A stretch of 64,000 bases of DNA from Hymenobacter metallilatus (GCF_003944705.1 NZ_RWIS01000007.1:62001-126000); one strand, 5' to 3'. Numbered from the stretch's first letter, positions 50,501 through 61,310 are shown. Numbers and translations are program-made. The notes: generated by a model from the letters alone, not told the origin.

Positions 50501-52191
50501 TGGATAACGTTGCCTACCGCCGTACCATCGCCAAACGTGAGGTTGTTGGAGCCGTTGAGGTTGCCAGTGAAGAAGTTGGCCCGGTACACCGTCAGCGGAG
50601 CCGTTAGGGTTACGCCGCCTCCGTTGTTGTCCAGAGAAATAGTCCGCACAGGCGTACTGAATGTGCCACTGCCGCCCAGAGTCTGCGGTACGGAGCCTGC
50701 AAAATAGAGCGTGCTGCCAGCAACGCTACCGGTGAGTGTACCATTGTTGGTGATGGTGGAGCCCAGTTGCAGCAGGATGTTGGCATTCAGGTTCAGTGTG
50801 CCGCCTGGGTTTACCAGCATGGTGCCGTACCCATTGGTTTGCCCAACCAGGAAAGCACTTTTCCCGCTCGGAATGCTCACGTTTGGCACAATGCCCCGAA
50901 TCCGGAAGTCGAAGTTGGTTGCGGTAGCAGCCGTACCAACATTCAGGGTGCCGCCACTGAAGTTGTAGGTAGCACCGGCCACGTAGTAGTCGAGGGGCGT
51001 AGTGGCCGTACTACGCTGCACCAGATTAATGTTGCCGCCCGAAATAGTGGTGGTGCCGTTCACGCCAAACGAAGGCGCTGCCCCGGCGTTTGCCACGTTT
51101 GCCACATTAATGGTGCCGGCACTCATGCTAAAGGTCATGGTGCCCGTTACCGTGGTGGCCGAGGCAAAGTTGGTAAACCGCCCCGCGGTGGTAAGCGTGC
51201 CTCCCTCCATGGTGTACACGGCGTTAGAGCCAAATACCAGCGAGTTGCCACTGCCCGTGCCCACGTTGTAAGTGCCCGCCGTCATGCGTAGCAGCCCGTT
51301 CACGGTGGTAGAGTTGTTCTGGCCGAGTACGGTGTAGTTGGGGTTGTTCAGCCAGATGCCACCAGTAGCCGGCACAAACAGGCCGGTAGGAGTAGCACCC
51401 GAGGGCAGGGCCTGGTTCAGCAGCACTTTGCTGCCGATGGTAGCGGAGCCCGAGAGCTTCAGCGTCCCCGTCATGTTGTCCGTTACGGTGGTGCCGGAAA
51501 TCAGGCGGGGCGCCAGAAATCCGTCGCCCGTGGCCGAGGCTACCCCCTTCACCGTGAAGGATGGCAGTGTCATTTCCACTACATCGGCCTGCGTAGATTT
51601 AGTGATGGTAACCGTTTGCAGGTCGGTGGTGCCGCTACCGCCGAAGGTAGCATTGCCAGCGCCGGTAAAGCGCAGGTCGGAGCCAACCGTTGTGCTGGCA
51701 CTCAGGTCCAGCGTACCGTTGTTGGTTACGCTGCCAGCCACCTGCAGCTGATAGGCAGTGGTGGCGGAAGTGAGCAGGGAGCCTGTGCTGGCTACCGTAA
51801 GCGAGGCGCAGCTGGCTGCCACGTCCAGCGTTACGGTGGCGCCACTTGCAATAGTTACCTCATCTGCTCCGGTGGGCACCACGCCACCTACCCAGGTGGC
51901 AGGGTCGCTCCAGTTACCGCCGGTGGCGGTGGAGCTTATGCTGGCCTGAATGCCGCGCGCAGCATGGCGCACCGGTACCGGCGTGGCCGTGCGGGTTGCG
52001 GAGCCCGGCAGCGTGGCCAGCGCAGGTGCCGAAGCCGGTGTTACGCGCGCTGCCTCCATGCCCAGGCGCTGCTGTGCCTGCGCCCAAGGGCTGATAAACA
52101 CGCCGCAGGCAGCTACCACTAGCGGTAACCAGCTCCGGCTCCGGGCACCGGGCCGAATGCCCGCTGCTGAATCCTGTACTGTTGGAATCAT
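47503..52191 (-). CDS. Giant T9SS-exported repeat adhesin
   Basis: 1562 residues. A basic N-terminus with hydrophobic segment ([20 protein letters not shown]) is the signal peptide. Residues ~90-700 form beta-helix-like modules ([20 protein letters not shown], many short Gly/Asn/Thr repeats). Ig-like parts follow, then five tandem ~84-residue units (~residues 980-1395: GFSYAN.TYC ... GTFSS..GL ... [16 protein letters not shown]), and a bacterial-Ig-like module. The type A sorting domain is at the end ([20 protein letters not shown] ... [10 protein letters not shown] ... RRIVKE). It should be exported and anchored at the cell surface by the type IX system, probably in attachment. Confidence 0.92.
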   Translation of the reverse strand: MIPTVQDSAAGIRPGARSRSWLPLVVAACGVFISPWAQAQQRLGMEAARVTPASAPALATLPGSATRTATPVPVRHAARGIQASISSTATGGNWSDPATWVGGVVPTGADEVTIASGATVTLDVAASCASLTVASTGSLLTSATTAYQLQVAGSVTNNGTLDLSASTTVGSDLRFTGAGNATFGGSGTTDLQTVTITKSTQADVVEMTLPSFTVKGVASATGDGFLAPRLISGTTVTDNMTGTLKLSGSATIGSKVLLNQALPSGATPTGLFVPATGGIWLNNPNYTVLGQNNSTTVNGLLRMTAGTYNVGTGSGNSLVFGSNAVYTMEGGTLTTAGRFTNFASATTVTGTMTFSMSAGTINVANVANAGAAPSFGVNGTTTISGGNINLVQRSTATTPLDYYVAGATYNFSGGTLNVGTAATATNFDFRIRGIVPNVSIPSGKSAFLVGQTNGYGTMLVNPGGTLNLNANILLQLGSTITNNGTLTGSVAGSTLYFAGSVPQTLGGSGTFSTPVRTISLDNNGGGVTLTAPLTVYRANFFTGNLNGSNNLTFGDGTAVGNVIQIGVTGATTQAGSFNVAPNFNIGAGYLQVIYAPETAGRTTGFEIPATRSIDYLSIANPNGVTLAGGNLTVRGDATQSLFLTSGVLSTSPANTLILAETVGAPPTGSAASYVRGPLAIIVNSATAVSRTFAIGDGPGWRPVVVGGITTSGPQTFTATIVSGATGGTLSGAMSSLNPTRYVRLQNTAALPASATVQLSYGADDVVGGPTTSVVAQAATAAGTYASIGGAAASAPTTGLVSTLPITPGNDFFVLANTEGGALTSSVASVCGSTNSGTLTLSGYAGTITGYEANTGSGFVAVPGTNTGTTLAFSNLTQTTTFRAVIQTSDNRIVYSSPVTVTVTAGPAATLAAATPTTFCGSGTLTLNATPVAGATYQFLLNGQPISGATSDTYTTTVAASGAYSVVVTTGNCSATSSAIQVTVNPATSAAFSYATSTFCQSGSNPTPTITGTAGGTFSSTAGLSLDTATGAINLSASTAGTYTVTYSVSGTCPSSATATVTISNAATAGFSYAAATYCTSATGPVTPTLASGATSGTFSSTTGLTIDAATGAITPGTSTPGTYTVTNTVAASGGCAAVTATTTVTITAPATAGFGYANSSYCTSATSTITPTLTAGASAGTFSSTAGLTISATTGAITPGTSTPGTYTVTNTVAASGGCAAVTATTTVTITAPATAGFSYANTTYCTNAGGTAVPTLASGATAGTFSSTSGLTLDATTGAVTPATSTPGTYTVTNTVAASGGCAAVTATASVTITAPATAGFSYANASYCVGTASPAVVLAAGATAGTFSSTTGLTINAGTGAITLATSTPGTYTVTNTVAAAGGCSAVTATTTVTINPTPAQPTVTIRYNGPTTTLTSSAATGNQWYLNNTLIPGATGQDYVVNSAAQYGNYSVQVTNAAGCASAFSTSQVVTSIVKPLAGSSLTLYPNPTTDGQLTLKLAGYSKAVELTVYNAIGQQVRTLTVPAGRLEQPLDLTQLPSGVYMLRARSEGGLDVRRIVKE
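48002..49257. repeat. Intragenic tandem repeats of ~252 bp (five units) in the adhesin gene
   Basis: Unit boundaries recur at about 48002, 48251, 48503, 48755 and 49007, each opening with a variant of ATGGTAACCGTGGTAGTGGC (reverse strand of VTITAP). The 48251, 48503 and 48755 units are closest to one another. The spacing is a multiple of three, so unit gain or loss keeps the frame. Confidence 0.88.
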
Positions 52192-52998
52192 ACAAAAATG
52201 GTAAAGGGTGGGAAAATGGCTTGCCTCCGCCCGGTCAGCAGGGTGCTAACGGAACCTTGGTAAGTGTGTTGAAGAAGAAAAAAAAGAGGGAAGGAAGGCT
52301 ACAATGAGCCTACTACGCCAAAGGCTGGCAAACGGATAAGCACACACGGAATGCTGCTGAAATACTATTAAATAAGATAAAGTAAATATGATCTTTATTT
52401 GGGAGTAAATAGCAGTTTGAATCGAAAAATCCGCAGTTTTCTGGCCATGATTTATCTGGACTGCTGTCCGTAGCTGGTCCCAGTCTGCAAGGCAACGTTC
52501 TGGTAGTGAATACGGAGGGTAATTCTGGCCCTAACCAGATGGCTTGTGCCGGTGTGCTTTATCGGCAGGCAGGCAAAATGCAGATTATTCACCATGCCTG
52601 CCTGCTGTAAACTGTTCGCCCGGCCTGGGGCCGTAATGCCGGCTGAACCGAGCGCAAAAGCCTCCGGCAAGTAATTGGCTGCCACTATCGGGGGGAGCAG
52701 TAAACTTTTGCTCCACACCAGATTATGCGGTATATTGGACACGTTGTTTACGTCCAGTTCTCTCGTTTTTATCCAAGTGGAAGTATATTCTCTTTTTCCC
52801 GGCTAGCTCCACTATCAGCATCAGTTATACTGCCAATGCAGGCCGGCTCTGTATACACCGGTATATGTGCGCAAATGGTCTGGTAATTACTACCGCTGCT
52901 TCTCGTTGATTTCTCAGGCTGGCAGCGCCGGTTTGTGGCCCGTTGGGGGCATTCTTTCGCGTCGTTTTGTCTCTTCACTGTTCATTTCATTTCTTTCA
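52192..52998. other. Large divergent intergenic region
   Basis: About 800 bases between divergent genes. No gene is supported; several short minus-strand frames lack any recognisable feature. 52340-52400 is AT-rich and likely carries the adhesin promoter, although no exact TAnnTTTG box was found. An 11-base inverted repeat is at 52565-52605. Confidence 0.5.
52565..52605. repeat. Inverted repeat GCAGGCAGGCA / TGCCTGCCTGC
   Basis: Perfect 11-base arms (52565-52575 and 52595-52605) around 19 bases. Possible operator or small hairpin in the adhesin upstream region. Confidence 0.5.
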
Positions 52999-53844
52999 AT
53001 GGCCATTTCCTTTACCCGTTACGCTGTCCGTCTGGGCAGCACCCTTACCTTATCCGCCGCGCTGGCTCTAACCGCTCAGGCGCAAAACGTTTCGATGAAA
53101 GGCGACGTCATCACTGTGGATAAAAAACCCTACGCCAAGCTTCTGAAAGGCGGAACGATGATGATGCGCGACTTTACCCTGCTCACGCTCGACGACAAAG
53201 AGGTGATGAAGGCCAAAGGCAACATTGTGGCCCTGCCCAGCAACGAATCCTTCATTTACTACATGATGACGTTTCAGCCCGGCGGTGAAACGGCCGAAAT
53301 GAGCAAAACCGGCCTCAACTTTCAGCAGCAGCTGGCCGAGGCCTTGGTGAAAAATGAGGTAATGCGCGACGGTCAGCCTAACCCCGAAGGCATCAAGCGT
53401 TTTACGGAGGCCTTTGGCGAGAAGCTTTCGGCCAAATATGCCGCCGAAAAAGAGGCGCAGGCCAATGCAAAGCCGCTGGACTACAAAATAGTAGAGCGCA
53501 ACCGCTTCAACGCTCCCAAGCCCCGGCTGGTAGCCCCACCCCGCCGCTCCGAAACCACCTGGCGCATTATGCAGGGCGACGTACTAATTGGGGTAATGCG
53601 GCCCAAAGAGTCTACCAGCAGCATTCAGACGCTCTACACCTTCGCACTGCCCGATGGCTTCGAGGTGGCCGAACTCACTGTATATCCCAGCAGCAACAGC
53701 GAGTATAGCGGTGGCGTGCAGGGCACTTCGTACAAGCTGCACGTGAAAAAGGATAATAAATACCACAACAACTCGGCCGTTGGCGGTCCAGAGGCCGCCC
53801 GGCAGCAGGTAGTTGAGTACCTGGTAAGCGGGGGCTACCTGTAA
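52999..53844 (+). CDS. Secreted protein of unknown function
   Basis: 281 residues with a signal peptide (YAVRLGSTLTLSAALALTAQAQ, cleaved after AQA). The mature part is mixed alpha/beta with GDVITVDKKPYAKLLKGG near the start and a Lys/Glu-rich helix in the middle. No known domain recognised. ATG at 52999 is chosen because it opens the signal peptide. It ends 15 bases before a strong terminator shared with the convergent lipoprotein gene. Confidence 0.8.
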   Translation: MAISFTRYAVRLGSTLTLSAALALTAQAQNVSMKGDVITVDKKPYAKLLKGGTMMMRDFTLLTLDDKEVMKAKGNIVALPSNESFIYYMMTFQPGGETAEMSKTGLNFQQQLAEALVKNEVMRDGQPNPEGIKRFTEAFGEKLSAKYAAEKEAQANAKPLDYKIVERNRFNAPKPRLVAPPRRSETTWRIMQGDVLIGVMRPKESTSSIQTLYTFALPDGFEVAELTVYPSSNSEYSGGVQGTSYKLHVKKDNKYHNNSAVGGPEAARQQVVEYLVSGGYL

Positions 53845-53858
53845 GAAAATCAGGGTTA

Positions 53859-53915
53859 GCCCCAGACAGCAAAAGCCCGCTGGCACACTGCCAGCGGGCT
53901 TTTGCTGTCTGGGGC
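53859..53915. terminator. Bidirectional terminator with 27-bp perfect arms
   Basis: Arms 53859-53885 and 53889-53915 are perfectly complementary (GCCCCAGACAGCAAAAGCCC ...) around CAC. It is long for a terminator but contains AAAAGCCCGC/GCGGGCTTTT, typical for this genome. Confidence 0.92.
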
Positions 53916-53938
53916 ATTTTGCCGGCCAGAGGGCAAGT

Positions 53939-54946
53939 CTAGAACTTCACCTTCGTAATGGCGAAACGTGGCGACGTGGCCTGGTAAGGATACAGCACGT
54001 AAGCATCCATGGTGCGTCGGGTAATGGTGGTAGGGCTTACGGCCCCGGTTGCAAAGCTACCCGTACGGTTGGCCGTAACCCAGGCATCGGTGCTGGCCAG
54101 CCGGAATACGGTGCTCTGGCTGCCAGCTACAAGCAGCAGGGTCTGATTGTCCACCAGTAACAGCCCATCGGCACCAACCAGACTCTGGGTAGTTGTCACG
54201 CGCGAGAAGTTAGCGGGGGTACTGAGCGGCACCTTAAACAAGGTACCGTCGTTGGATCTGGCCACCAGGAGGTAGCCGTCGGGGTGAAACACAATGCCGT
54301 TGAGCCCAAAGCCGCTGCTGGCAGCTAGCTGCGCATTCTCCAGGAATACCGAGGCATTGCCTTGGGTATCAACCTTGTAAATAATTGGTGACAGGCTGTC
54401 GGTAATGTAGGCATTGCCCTGGCTGTCGACGGCTATATCGTTGGCGAAGTGATTTTGCGTGGGGCGTAGGCCACCCAGGTCGACAAAATTGCTGAGGGTG
54501 CCATTGTTGGTGTTATAGATGGCCAGGGCCGCCAACTTCTGCCGGGTAGCGGCACTGGAGCGGCTGGTGTTGGCGCCATTATCGGAAACGGCCACCAGCA
54601 GGCGCTGACGGTTGGCATCCAGGTTCAAGCCAATCGTAGAAACCAGCCGGGCATCATCGGCAAACTGGGTGTAGGTGCTGTCATCCTTTACCGTGCCAAT
54701 GCGCCCCTGGGTGCGGGAGCTAACAAAAAAACGGCGGTTGGCTTCGTCGTACTGAATGCCTTCCGGCGAAAGGGCCGCCTGGGGTACCGTAATTTTATCA
54801 GGACTGGCCGGTGTGGCCACGGTGTTGTCCTCGTCGTCGGAGCAGGCGGGCAGTAACGTCAACATGCTGAGCGCCAGCAATAAGGTTCGGCTCAGCCCTG
54901 CAACGGTAATTCGGCGGATGTGGGGCATAGACAGCGGGTTGTTCAT
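53939..54946 (-). CDS. Beta-propeller lipoprotein (SMP-30/NHL-like)
   Basis: 335 residues. Lipoprotein signal peptide with lipobox LLPAC near residue 35. The mature part is a six-bladed propeller: LSPEGIQYDEANRRFFVSSR, FANDIAVDSQGNAYITDSLS, GLNGIVFHPDGYLLVARSND and LVGADGLLLVDNQTLLLVAG are blade motifs as in gluconolactonase/SMP-30 proteins. Metal-site residues are not clear, so enzymatic activity is uncertain. ATG at 54928 (MPHIRR) is an alternative start. Confidence 0.85.
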   Translation of the reverse strand: MNNPLSMPHIRRITVAGLSRTLLLALSMLTLLPACSDDEDNTVATPASPDKITVPQAALSPEGIQYDEANRRFFVSSRTQGRIGTVKDDSTYTQFADDARLVSTIGLNLDANRQRLLVAVSDNGANTSRSSAATRQKLAALAIYNTNNGTLSNFVDLGGLRPTQNHFANDIAVDSQGNAYITDSLSPIIYKVDTQGNASVFLENAQLAASSGFGLNGIVFHPDGYLLVARSNDGTLFKVPLSTPANFSRVTTTQSLVGADGLLLVDNQTLLLVAGSQSTVFRLASTDAWVTANRTGSFATGAVSPTTITRRTMDAYVLYPYQATSPRFAITKVKF

Positions 54947-55060
54947 AGTAGTTCGGTGAAAGGCAGTGGTAGAATGTACTCGTCCATACGCTCATCCGGC
55001 AGAAAGGGTAGTACCCCGCGGATAACGGATAGATAAGTAGCATGTACTTCCCAGCAAAAA

Positions 55061-55093
55061 GCCCCGCCGGCACAACGCCAGCGGGGCTTTCCC
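55061..55093. terminator. Terminator after clpB
   Basis: AAAAAGCCCCGCCGGC and GCCAGCGGGGCTTT pair with one bulge, between clpB and the upstream-region of the lipoprotein gene. Confidence 0.75.
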
Positions 55094-55109
55094 ATTTAAT
55101 CAAATCTAC

Positions 55110-57722
55110 TTATCCAACCGCCGGAATTTCCACGTTGTTGAAGCGGATGTGCCCGTCTTCCAGCACGGCTTCCACCACCGCGTCCTTGCTCACGCGGCCC
55201 GAAAGAATGTCCTTCGACAGCTCGTTGAGCACCAGGCGCTGCAGCACGCGCTTGAGCGGCCGGGCCCCGAAGGTGGGGTCGAAGCCCTGCTCGCCCAGGT
55301 AGTCGAGCACCTCGTCGGTGGCTTCCAGGCGGATGCCGGCTTCCTCCAGCCGCTGCTGAATCTGCCGGAACTGGATGTCCACGATTTTGCGGATTTCCTT
55401 GCGCTTGAGGGGCTGGAACATCACAATCTCGTCAATCCGGTTCAGGAACTCGGGGCGCATGTGCTGCTTCAGGCGGTCCACCACTTCCTCGCGGGTGCGG
55501 TCCACCACCTCGTCGTGGTTGTACTCATTCAGCTCCTTGAAATTCCGCTGAATGATGTCGGCCCCGGTGTTGGAGGTCATGATGATGATGGTGTTCTTGA
55601 AGTTTGCCACCCGGCCTTTGTTGTCGGTGAGGCGGCCATCATCCAGCACCTGCAGCAGAATGTTGAACACATCGGGGTGGGCCTTCTCGATTTCATCAAG
55701 CAGAATTACCGAGTAGGGCTTGCGGCGCACGGCCTCAGTCAGCTGCCCGCCTTCGTCGTAGCCCACGTAGCCGGGAGGTGCCCCAATCAGGCGCGACACG
55801 GCGTGGCGCTCCTGGTACTCGCTCATATCGATGCGCACCATGGCGTTTTCATCGTTGAACAGGTACTCGGCCAGGGCCTTAGCCAGCTCGGTTTTCCCCA
55901 CGCCGGTAGTACCCAGGAAGATGAAGGAGCCAATAGGCCGCTTGGGGTCCTGCAAACCGGCCCGGGAACGGCGCACCGCATCCGAAATAGCCGCAATGGC
56001 CTCCGATTGGCCCGCCACGCGCTTGCCCAGCTCGTTCTCCAGGTTCAGCAGCTTATCCCGGTCCGACTGCAGCATCTTGCTCACCGGAATGCCGGTCCAC
56101 TTTGCTACCACTTCGGCAATGTCCTCGGAGGTTACCACTTCCTGCAGCATCGAGCCACCATCCTTCTGGGCTTCGGCCTGGGCTTGCAGCTCTTTCAGGC
56201 GGTTTTCGGCTTCCTGAATTTTGCCGTAGCGCAACTCGGCCACGCGGCCATAGTCGCCCTGGCGTTCGGCCTGCTCGGCTTCCAGCTTGTAGCGCTCAAT
56301 GTTTTCCTTCTCGGTCTGCACACTGGTCAGGGCCGATTTCTCGTTTTCCCACTGCGCTTTCAGCGTGTCGCGCTGGGCCGAGAGGTCGGCAATTTCCTTG
56401 TTGAGCACGTTCTCCCGGTCGTGGTTTTCCTCGCGCCGGATGGCCTCGCGCTCAATTTCCAACTGCATAATGCGGCGCTGCACCTCGTCCAGCTCCACGG
56501 GCATGGAGTTCAGCTCGATGCGCAGCTTGGCGGCCGCCTCGTCCATCAGGTCAATGGCCTTGTCGGGCAGAAACCGGTCGGTGATGTAGCGGCTGCTCAG
56601 CTCCACGGCAGCAATTACGGCGTCGTCGGTGATGCGCACGCCGTGGTGCAGCTCGTACTTTTCCTTGATGCCGCGCAGGATGCTGATGGCGTCGGGCACG
56701 GTAGGCTCGTCCACCACCACGGCCTGGAAACGGCGCTCCAGGGCCTTGTCCTTCTCAATGTATTTCTGGTACTCCTTAAGCGTGGTGGCACCAATAGCGT
56801 GCAGCTCGCCCCGCGCCAGCGCGGGCTTGAGCAGGTTGGCCGCGTCCATGGCCCCTTCGCCGCCACCGCCGGCCCCTATCAGGGTGTGTATCTCATCGAT
56901 GAACAGCACAATCTGCCCATCCGAGTCGGTTACTTCCTTGATAACGGCCTTGAGGCGCTCCTCAAACTCGCCCTTATACTTGGCCCCGGCCACCAGCAGG
57001 CCCAGGTCCAGGCTCATCAGGGTTTTGTCCTTGAGGTTTTCGGGTACGTCGCCGGCCACAATGCGCTGGGCCAGGCCCTCGGCAATGGCAGTTTTACCCA
57101 CGCCCGGCTCGCCCAGCAGTACCGGGTTGTTCTTGGTACGGCGCGACAGAATCTGCAGTACACGCCGAATTTCCTCGTCGCGGCCGATAACCGGGTCCAT
57201 CTTGCCCGAGCGCACCCGCTCATTGAGGTTGATGGCGTAGCGGTTCAGGCTCTGGTACTGGTCCTCGGCGCTCTGGCTGGTGACCTTGCGGCCCCCGCGC
57301 AGCTCCTTGATGGCCGCTTTGAGGTCCTTTTCGTTGAAGCCGGCGTCCTTCATCAGGGTAGCCACGGCGTCCTTGCCGCCCAGCAGCCCCAGCAACAGGT
57401 GCTCCACCGACACGTATTCGTCGTCGAACTCCTTCAGGAAACCGGTAGCGCGTTGCAGAGCGGCGGCGGCCTCATTAGAGAGGTAGGGCGAGCCCCCGCT
57501 TACTTTGGGGTAAGCGGTTACAATGGCATCGAGGCGGGGCGTGAGGATGTTCAGGTTCACGCCCAGCTTTTTGGCCAGAAACGACAGCACATTCTCGTCG
57601 CTCTGGAAGAGGCCCTTCAGCAAGTGGCCGGTTTCGATGGCCTGCTGCTGGTTGCTCCCGGCAATTTCAGTGGCCTTCTGCACGGCCTCCTGTGCCTTGA
57701 TGGTATAGTTATTAAAGTTCAT
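55110..57722 (-). CDS. clpB: ATP-dependent disaggregase ClpB
   Basis: 870 residues, normal ClpB length. The N-domain covers ~1-145. The first AAA+ domain has Walker [17 protein letters not shown] and Walker [18 protein letters not shown]. The long coiled-coil M domain (~400-525, rich in Arg/Glu/Gln) distinguishes ClpB from ClpA/C. The second AAA+ domain has [19 protein letters not shown] and [14 protein letters not shown]. It has no ClpP-binding loop expected. With DnaK it rescues aggregated proteins after heat stress. Confidence 0.97.
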   Translation of the reverse strand: MNFNNYTIKAQEAVQKATEIAGSNQQQAIETGHLLKGLFQSDENVLSFLAKKLGVNLNILTPRLDAIVTAYPKVSGGSPYLSNEAAAALQRATGFLKEFDDEYVSVEHLLLGLLGGKDAVATLMKDAGFNEKDLKAAIKELRGGRKVTSQSAEDQYQSLNRYAINLNERVRSGKMDPVIGRDEEIRRVLQILSRRTKNNPVLLGEPGVGKTAIAEGLAQRIVAGDVPENLKDKTLMSLDLGLLVAGAKYKGEFEERLKAVIKEVTDSDGQIVLFIDEIHTLIGAGGGGEGAMDAANLLKPALARGELHAIGATTLKEYQKYIEKDKALERRFQAVVVDEPTVPDAISILRGIKEKYELHHGVRITDDAVIAAVELSSRYITDRFLPDKAIDLMDEAAAKLRIELNSMPVELDEVQRRIMQLEIEREAIRREENHDRENVLNKEIADLSAQRDTLKAQWENEKSALTSVQTEKENIERYKLEAEQAERQGDYGRVAELRYGKIQEAENRLKELQAQAEAQKDGGSMLQEVVTSEDIAEVVAKWTGIPVSKMLQSDRDKLLNLENELGKRVAGQSEAIAAISDAVRRSRAGLQDPKRPIGSFIFLGTTGVGKTELAKALAEYLFNDENAMVRIDMSEYQERHAVSRLIGAPPGYVGYDEGGQLTEAVRRKPYSVILLDEIEKAHPDVFNILLQVLDDGRLTDNKGRVANFKNTIIIMTSNTGADIIQRNFKELNEYNHDEVVDRTREEVVDRLKQHMRPEFLNRIDEIVMFQPLKRKEIRKIVDIQFRQIQQRLEEAGIRLEATDEVLDYLGEQGFDPTFGARPLKRVLQRLVLNELSKDILSGRVSKDAVVEAVLEDGHIRFNNVEIPAVG

Positions 57723-57861
57723 GGGTTGCTTTCGTCGTAGGTGAGAACTTCGAACAGGAAGATTCTACGAGGAGGCTAGCAAACAGGGTGCGAGAGGAAT
57801 TTTGCTGACGTTATGACTTGATTTTGTAATTTATACATAAATTAAATGACTTTTTGGCGGT

Positions 57862-58311
57862 TTATGAACGCGCGTGCATAGCTTCCGCCCGCCGAAACAG
57901 CCACCCCGCCAGCACCCACAGCCCGGCGAAGAGGGTGTTCAGCACAATCACCCAGAGCACGCCCATTGTAAGCTCGGGCCGCTTGATAAGCAGCGCCACG
58001 AAGGGCACGGCAAACTGGGTTAGCGCCGCCGCAAACATGGCGCGAGCCATACCTTGGGGTTGCAGCCGGGCCAGCGCGGCTCCGATAAAGCCTACAGCCA
58101 GCACCAAACCGTAAAGCAAATTCACGGGGTTATCCTCACTGCCGATAAAGCCCACGGCCAGGTTGCCCCATACCAGCAAGAGGGAGGCCGCCACTGCTAC
58201 GCCAGCGGCTAGTTTATATGTGCTACTACGCCTCCGGCTGGCTACCAGCAGAAACAGCAGCCCCGCACCTAACAACAATAGGCCGGCAACAATAAAGGGT
58301 GCAACGTTCAT
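57862..58311 (-). CDS. Four-helix membrane protein, paralogue 1
   Basis: 149 residues with four to five hydrophobic helices (FIVAGLLLLGAGLLFLLVA, LAAGVAVAASLLLVWGNLAV, LVLAVGFIGAALARL, WVIVLNTLFAGLWVLAGWLF). The segment SEDNPVNLLYG and the closing AGWLFRRA are shared with the protein encoded just upstream, so the pair arose by tandem duplication. Function unknown. Confidence 0.8.
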   Translation of the reverse strand: MNVAPFIVAGLLLLGAGLLFLLVASRRRSSTYKLAAGVAVAASLLLVWGNLAVGFIGSEDNPVNLLYGLVLAVGFIGAALARLQPQGMARAMFAAALTQFAVPFVALLIKRPELTMGVLWVIVLNTLFAGLWVLAGWLFRRAEAMHARS

Positions 58312-58336
58312 TTAAGTAGGAAGTAAAGGCTTTATA

Positions 58337-58906
58337 TTAGGCCAATTGCCGACCCAGTACAGAACCATTGGCCCGCCGGAATAACCAGCCTGATACGGCC
58401 CACAGCCCAGCAAAAACGGCATTGAATACTACCACGTTCAGCAAGTGTGCTGAGGGTTCAGCAGCTGCGCCCGTCGGCTTCCACACAAACAGGGCAATAA
58501 TGGTAACCGCCACATAGGTAAGAGCGGCGGCAAACATGGCATTGGAAGTGCCCAGAGGCCGGAAACGGGCCGCAATGGCACCACCGAGGGCTACCAGCAG
58601 TACTGCCCCATAGAGTAAGTTGGCCGGATGATCTTCGCTACCAACCAGGCCTACGGCCGCGTTGGCCCATACCAGCAGCAGCCCGGCCACCACGCCTACA
58701 CCGGCTGCCAGCCGGTAAGTGCCATTGTTGCCCATGCGGGCAATGAGCACGAACGTAGAGCCCGCTCCAAACAGCACGACAGCCGCAAATACAAAGTCGG
58801 AGAAAGTCCAGTTTACTTCGGTGGTGTACTGCATAGCTACCAGCGGAATCAATAGCAGTAGTCCGGCAACCAGCGCAACGAGCAGAAGGCTTTTGGGGAG
58901 TGTCAT
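58337..58906 (-). CDS. Membrane protein, paralogue 2
   Basis: 189 residues with five to six helices. Its shared core with paralogue 1 includes YRLAAGVGVVAGLLLVWANA, SEDHPANLLYG, SNAMFAAALTYVAV and SGWLFRRANG. An additional N-terminal helix (LLLVALVAGLLLLIPLVAM) and a short linker (TEVNWTFSDF) are unique to it. ATG at 58906 opens the first helix. The two genes are 25 bases apart, probably one transcript. Confidence 0.8.
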   Translation of the reverse strand: MTLPKSLLLVALVAGLLLLIPLVAMQYTTEVNWTFSDFVFAAVVLFGAGSTFVLIARMGNNGTYRLAAGVGVVAGLLLVWANAAVGLVGSEDHPANLLYGAVLLVALGGAIAARFRPLGTSNAMFAAALTYVAVTIIALFVWKPTGAAAEPSAHLLNVVVFNAVFAGLWAVSGWLFRRANGSVLGRQLA

Positions 58907-59313
58907 GGAAGTAGAAAATTGAGGTTGAAGTAGAGGAGTATGTTGGCTGAGCCCAGCCGAAGCCAGCCTAATAGACAGCAGCAACGATACAAAGGATGAT
59001 AAAGAACTTTGTATTTCAAAGCATGTTAAAATATTTTGTTTGATAGTGTATTCCCGCGTTATAAAAAGGCCTTTATCAAGCTATTCAGCTAGTTCAAAGT
59101 AAAACAGCACAAACGATGCACATGACGTTGACCTAAGTTTAGTCGGCGTTAGGCATTTTGGCTGCCCAGTTCCGTGCTCTAGCATCCATGAGGTACTACG
59201 TGAGGTATACTGCTGTATTGGAACAGCCTACTAATGCCTGGCAGAAAAGTCGAAACGGGCCTGCCCCATGGAGCAGACCCGTTTCGGTGCTGGTAGCAGA
59301 AAGACGGCTGCGG
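58907..59313. other. Gap between membrane-protein pair and catalase
   Basis: No gene. An AT-rich stretch (58985-59110) probably contains the promoter of the membrane-protein pair. A terminator for the catalase gene is at 59251-59286. Confidence 0.5.
59251..59286 (-). terminator. Terminator after manganese catalase
   Basis: CGAAACGGG (59251-59259) and CCCGTTTCG (59278-59286) pair, with further inner pairing; on the minus strand ACTTTTCT follows. Confidence 0.75.
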
Positions 59314-60237
59314 TTAGCCGTGGCGCTGTTTCCACTCGTCAGACAGGCCCAGCTTCTTGGCAATATCCTTGAACATTTCGGGGTCGAAGTCGTCCTCGCC
59401 GGGGGAGTTGAGCTGGGGTTCTTCTTCGAGCACGGGATAGGGCACACCCTGAATAGCGCCCTGCACCACTTCCAGCTTGGAGCCGTCTTCGGGGTGCGTG
59501 CCGTTCCAGATGATGCCGGCCTCGGCGTAGGCATTAGGCGAGAAGGTGTACAGCTGCCGGTGCAGGCCATGCTCCATAAACTTAACGGCTTCCGGAAACT
59601 TAGCGTTGGAGAGGGGCGGAACGGGCATAAGCTTCTTCACGTCAACCCCCGTAATCACCTCCAGTGCCTTAGCGTAGGCATATACGTGCAGGCCTCCGCG
59701 CACCAGCAGGTAGCCTATCATGGTGCGGGCGCAGGGGTCGGTTACCATTTCATAGGCCCTGATTTTGTTGGCCCGGGCTCCGCACTCCAGAAAGAAATTG
59801 TGCAGCAAATCGAGACGCAGGTTGCCGGAGCTGTTCACGTACTGCCCGGTCCAGGGGTTACCCATCGAGTCGAAGGGCAGGGCGGCCTGCCCGCTGGCCA
59901 GGAAGTGGTAGGAGTTACGGGCATCGACGGCGTCGGACAAGGGGCCAGGCTTGGGGTCGTGGCCCCGCTCGGTTACGCCGGTTAGCAGCAGGTTGATGGC
60001 ATAGCTCACGGCCTCAATGTGCGAATACTCCTCGGCGGCAATGGCGGATGTAAGCGCGTAGAACGGCCGGAGCCGGTCGCGCCCCCGAAAGTTGAACGAC
60101 TGGAACGTGTAGTTCATCAGCGTGCTCATTTCGCCGAATTTGCCACCGAGTAGCTCCTGAATGGCCGCGGCATCGTTGGCCGAGGGATGTTTGGGTTTAG
60201 GCAGGTCGATTGCCAGTTCGTCAAGGCGCAGAATCAT
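59314..60237 (-). CDS. Manganese catalase
   Basis: 307 residues of ferritin-like four-helix bundle. Dimanganese ligand helices: LGGKFGEMSTLMNYTFQSFN, AIAAEEYSHIEAVSYAINLL, HNFFLECGARANKIRAYEMV and LLVRGGLHVYAYAKALE. It decomposes hydrogen peroxide without heme. The N-terminus MILRLDELAIDLPKP and the C-terminal acidic tail (PGEDDFDPEMFKDIAKKLGL) are typical. No promoter box with exact consensus upstream. Confidence 0.94.
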   Translation of the reverse strand: MILRLDELAIDLPKPKHPSANDAAAIQELLGGKFGEMSTLMNYTFQSFNFRGRDRLRPFYALTSAIAAEEYSHIEAVSYAINLLLTGVTERGHDPKPGPLSDAVDARNSYHFLASGQAALPFDSMGNPWTGQYVNSSGNLRLDLLHNFFLECGARANKIRAYEMVTDPCARTMIGYLLVRGGLHVYAYAKALEVITGVDVKKLMPVPPLSNAKFPEAVKFMEHGLHRQLYTFSPNAYAEAGIIWNGTHPEDGSKLEVVQGAIQGVPYPVLEEEPQLNSPGEDDFDPEMFKDIAKKLGLSDEWKQRHG

Positions 60238-60475
60238 AGCTCACAGAGGTGAATGGTGAAAACAGAACAGCCGGCAGCCGAGGCCAAAACCCCGTCTGAA
60301 ACCGCAGAATATTCGTATGCCCGGGGGCTGACGTCAAGCTAACGTACGGTTATAAACCGGAGAAAGCATGTGCACAATTTGGCGGCTCATCTGTAGTAAG
60401 CTGCTGTGTAGCAAGAGTATAGTTGAGCTTGTTTCGTGCGCAGCTTCGTAGTGCCCACCTCGTTTAGTCCCATTT

Positions 60476-61234
60476 ATGCCCTCGTATTATATCGGCTGCT
60501 CCGGCTTCTCCTACCGCGACTGGAAAGGCGTGCTATACCCGAACGGGCTGCCGCCGCGCAAGTGGTTTGCCTACTATTGCACCCAGTTCAACACCCTGGA
60601 AATAAACGTGACCTTCTACCGTATGCCGGCCCTGAAGGTGTTCGAAAGCTGGTACGACCAGAGCCCGCCCGGTTTCCGGTTTGCCGTGAAAGCGCCCCGG
60701 CAGGTAACCCATTACAAGAAGTTTAACGCCGAAGCAGCGCCAGTTTTGGCCGATTTTTATGCCACGGTGCAGGAAGGCCTGCGCGAGAAGCTAGGACCGG
60801 TGCTGTTTCAGCTGCCGCCCAAGGCCGCCTATACGGAGGAGCTGCTGGGTTGCATTCTGGAGCAGCTGGACCCTGGGTTTCATAACGTGCTGGAGTTCCG
60901 GCATCCCAGCTGGTGGAACGGGGAGATATTCCGGACCCTGGCCCGGCACGGCATCAGCTTCTGCGGCCAAAGCTACCCCGCCACCCTGCCCGACGATGTA
61001 GTGGCCAACACCGAAAAAGCCTACTACCGTTTTCACGGGGTACCGGTGCTGTACACTTCCGCGTATAGTGGTGATTTTCTAGTGAAAATAACTCGGCAAA
61101 TGCAGGCAGAACCCCATCTGGCGGAGGCATACCTGTACTTCAACAACGGTATCGGTGGGACCGGGGTACTGAATGCCCGGCAGCTGCAGGAGTTGCTGGG
61201 TGCCCGGCCGGCCCTGGCCCTTGGGCAGGACTAG
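60476..61234 (+). CDS. DUF72 family protein
   Basis: 252 residues forming a TIM-barrel-like fold. YYIGCSGFSYRDWKGVLYP at the N-terminus, FNTLEINVTFYRMPALKVFE, FAVKAPRQVTHYKKF and LGPVLFQLPPKA are the family signature; YLYFNNGIGGTGVLNA is near the end. It is conserved in many bacteria and the biochemical function is unknown. Confidence 0.9.
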   Translation: MPSYYIGCSGFSYRDWKGVLYPNGLPPRKWFAYYCTQFNTLEINVTFYRMPALKVFESWYDQSPPGFRFAVKAPRQVTHYKKFNAEAAPVLADFYATVQEGLREKLGPVLFQLPPKAAYTEELLGCILEQLDPGFHNVLEFRHPSWWNGEIFRTLARHGISFCGQSYPATLPDDVVANTEKAYYRFHGVPVLYTSAYSGDFLVKITRQMQAEPHLAEAYLYFNNGIGGTGVLNARQLQELLGARPALALGQD

Positions 61235-61310
61235 CGGATTTCGTAGCTATTCAGTACCTTGAGTAAGGGCATGCCAGCAGGACCCTTCACGCCCTTTTCT
61301 CCCACACATT

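Noticed and set aside
55149..57740. 863-codon plus-strand open frame opposite clpB
   Set aside because: It mirrors clpB codon by codon with no recognisable domain, an antisense artefact of high third-position GC.
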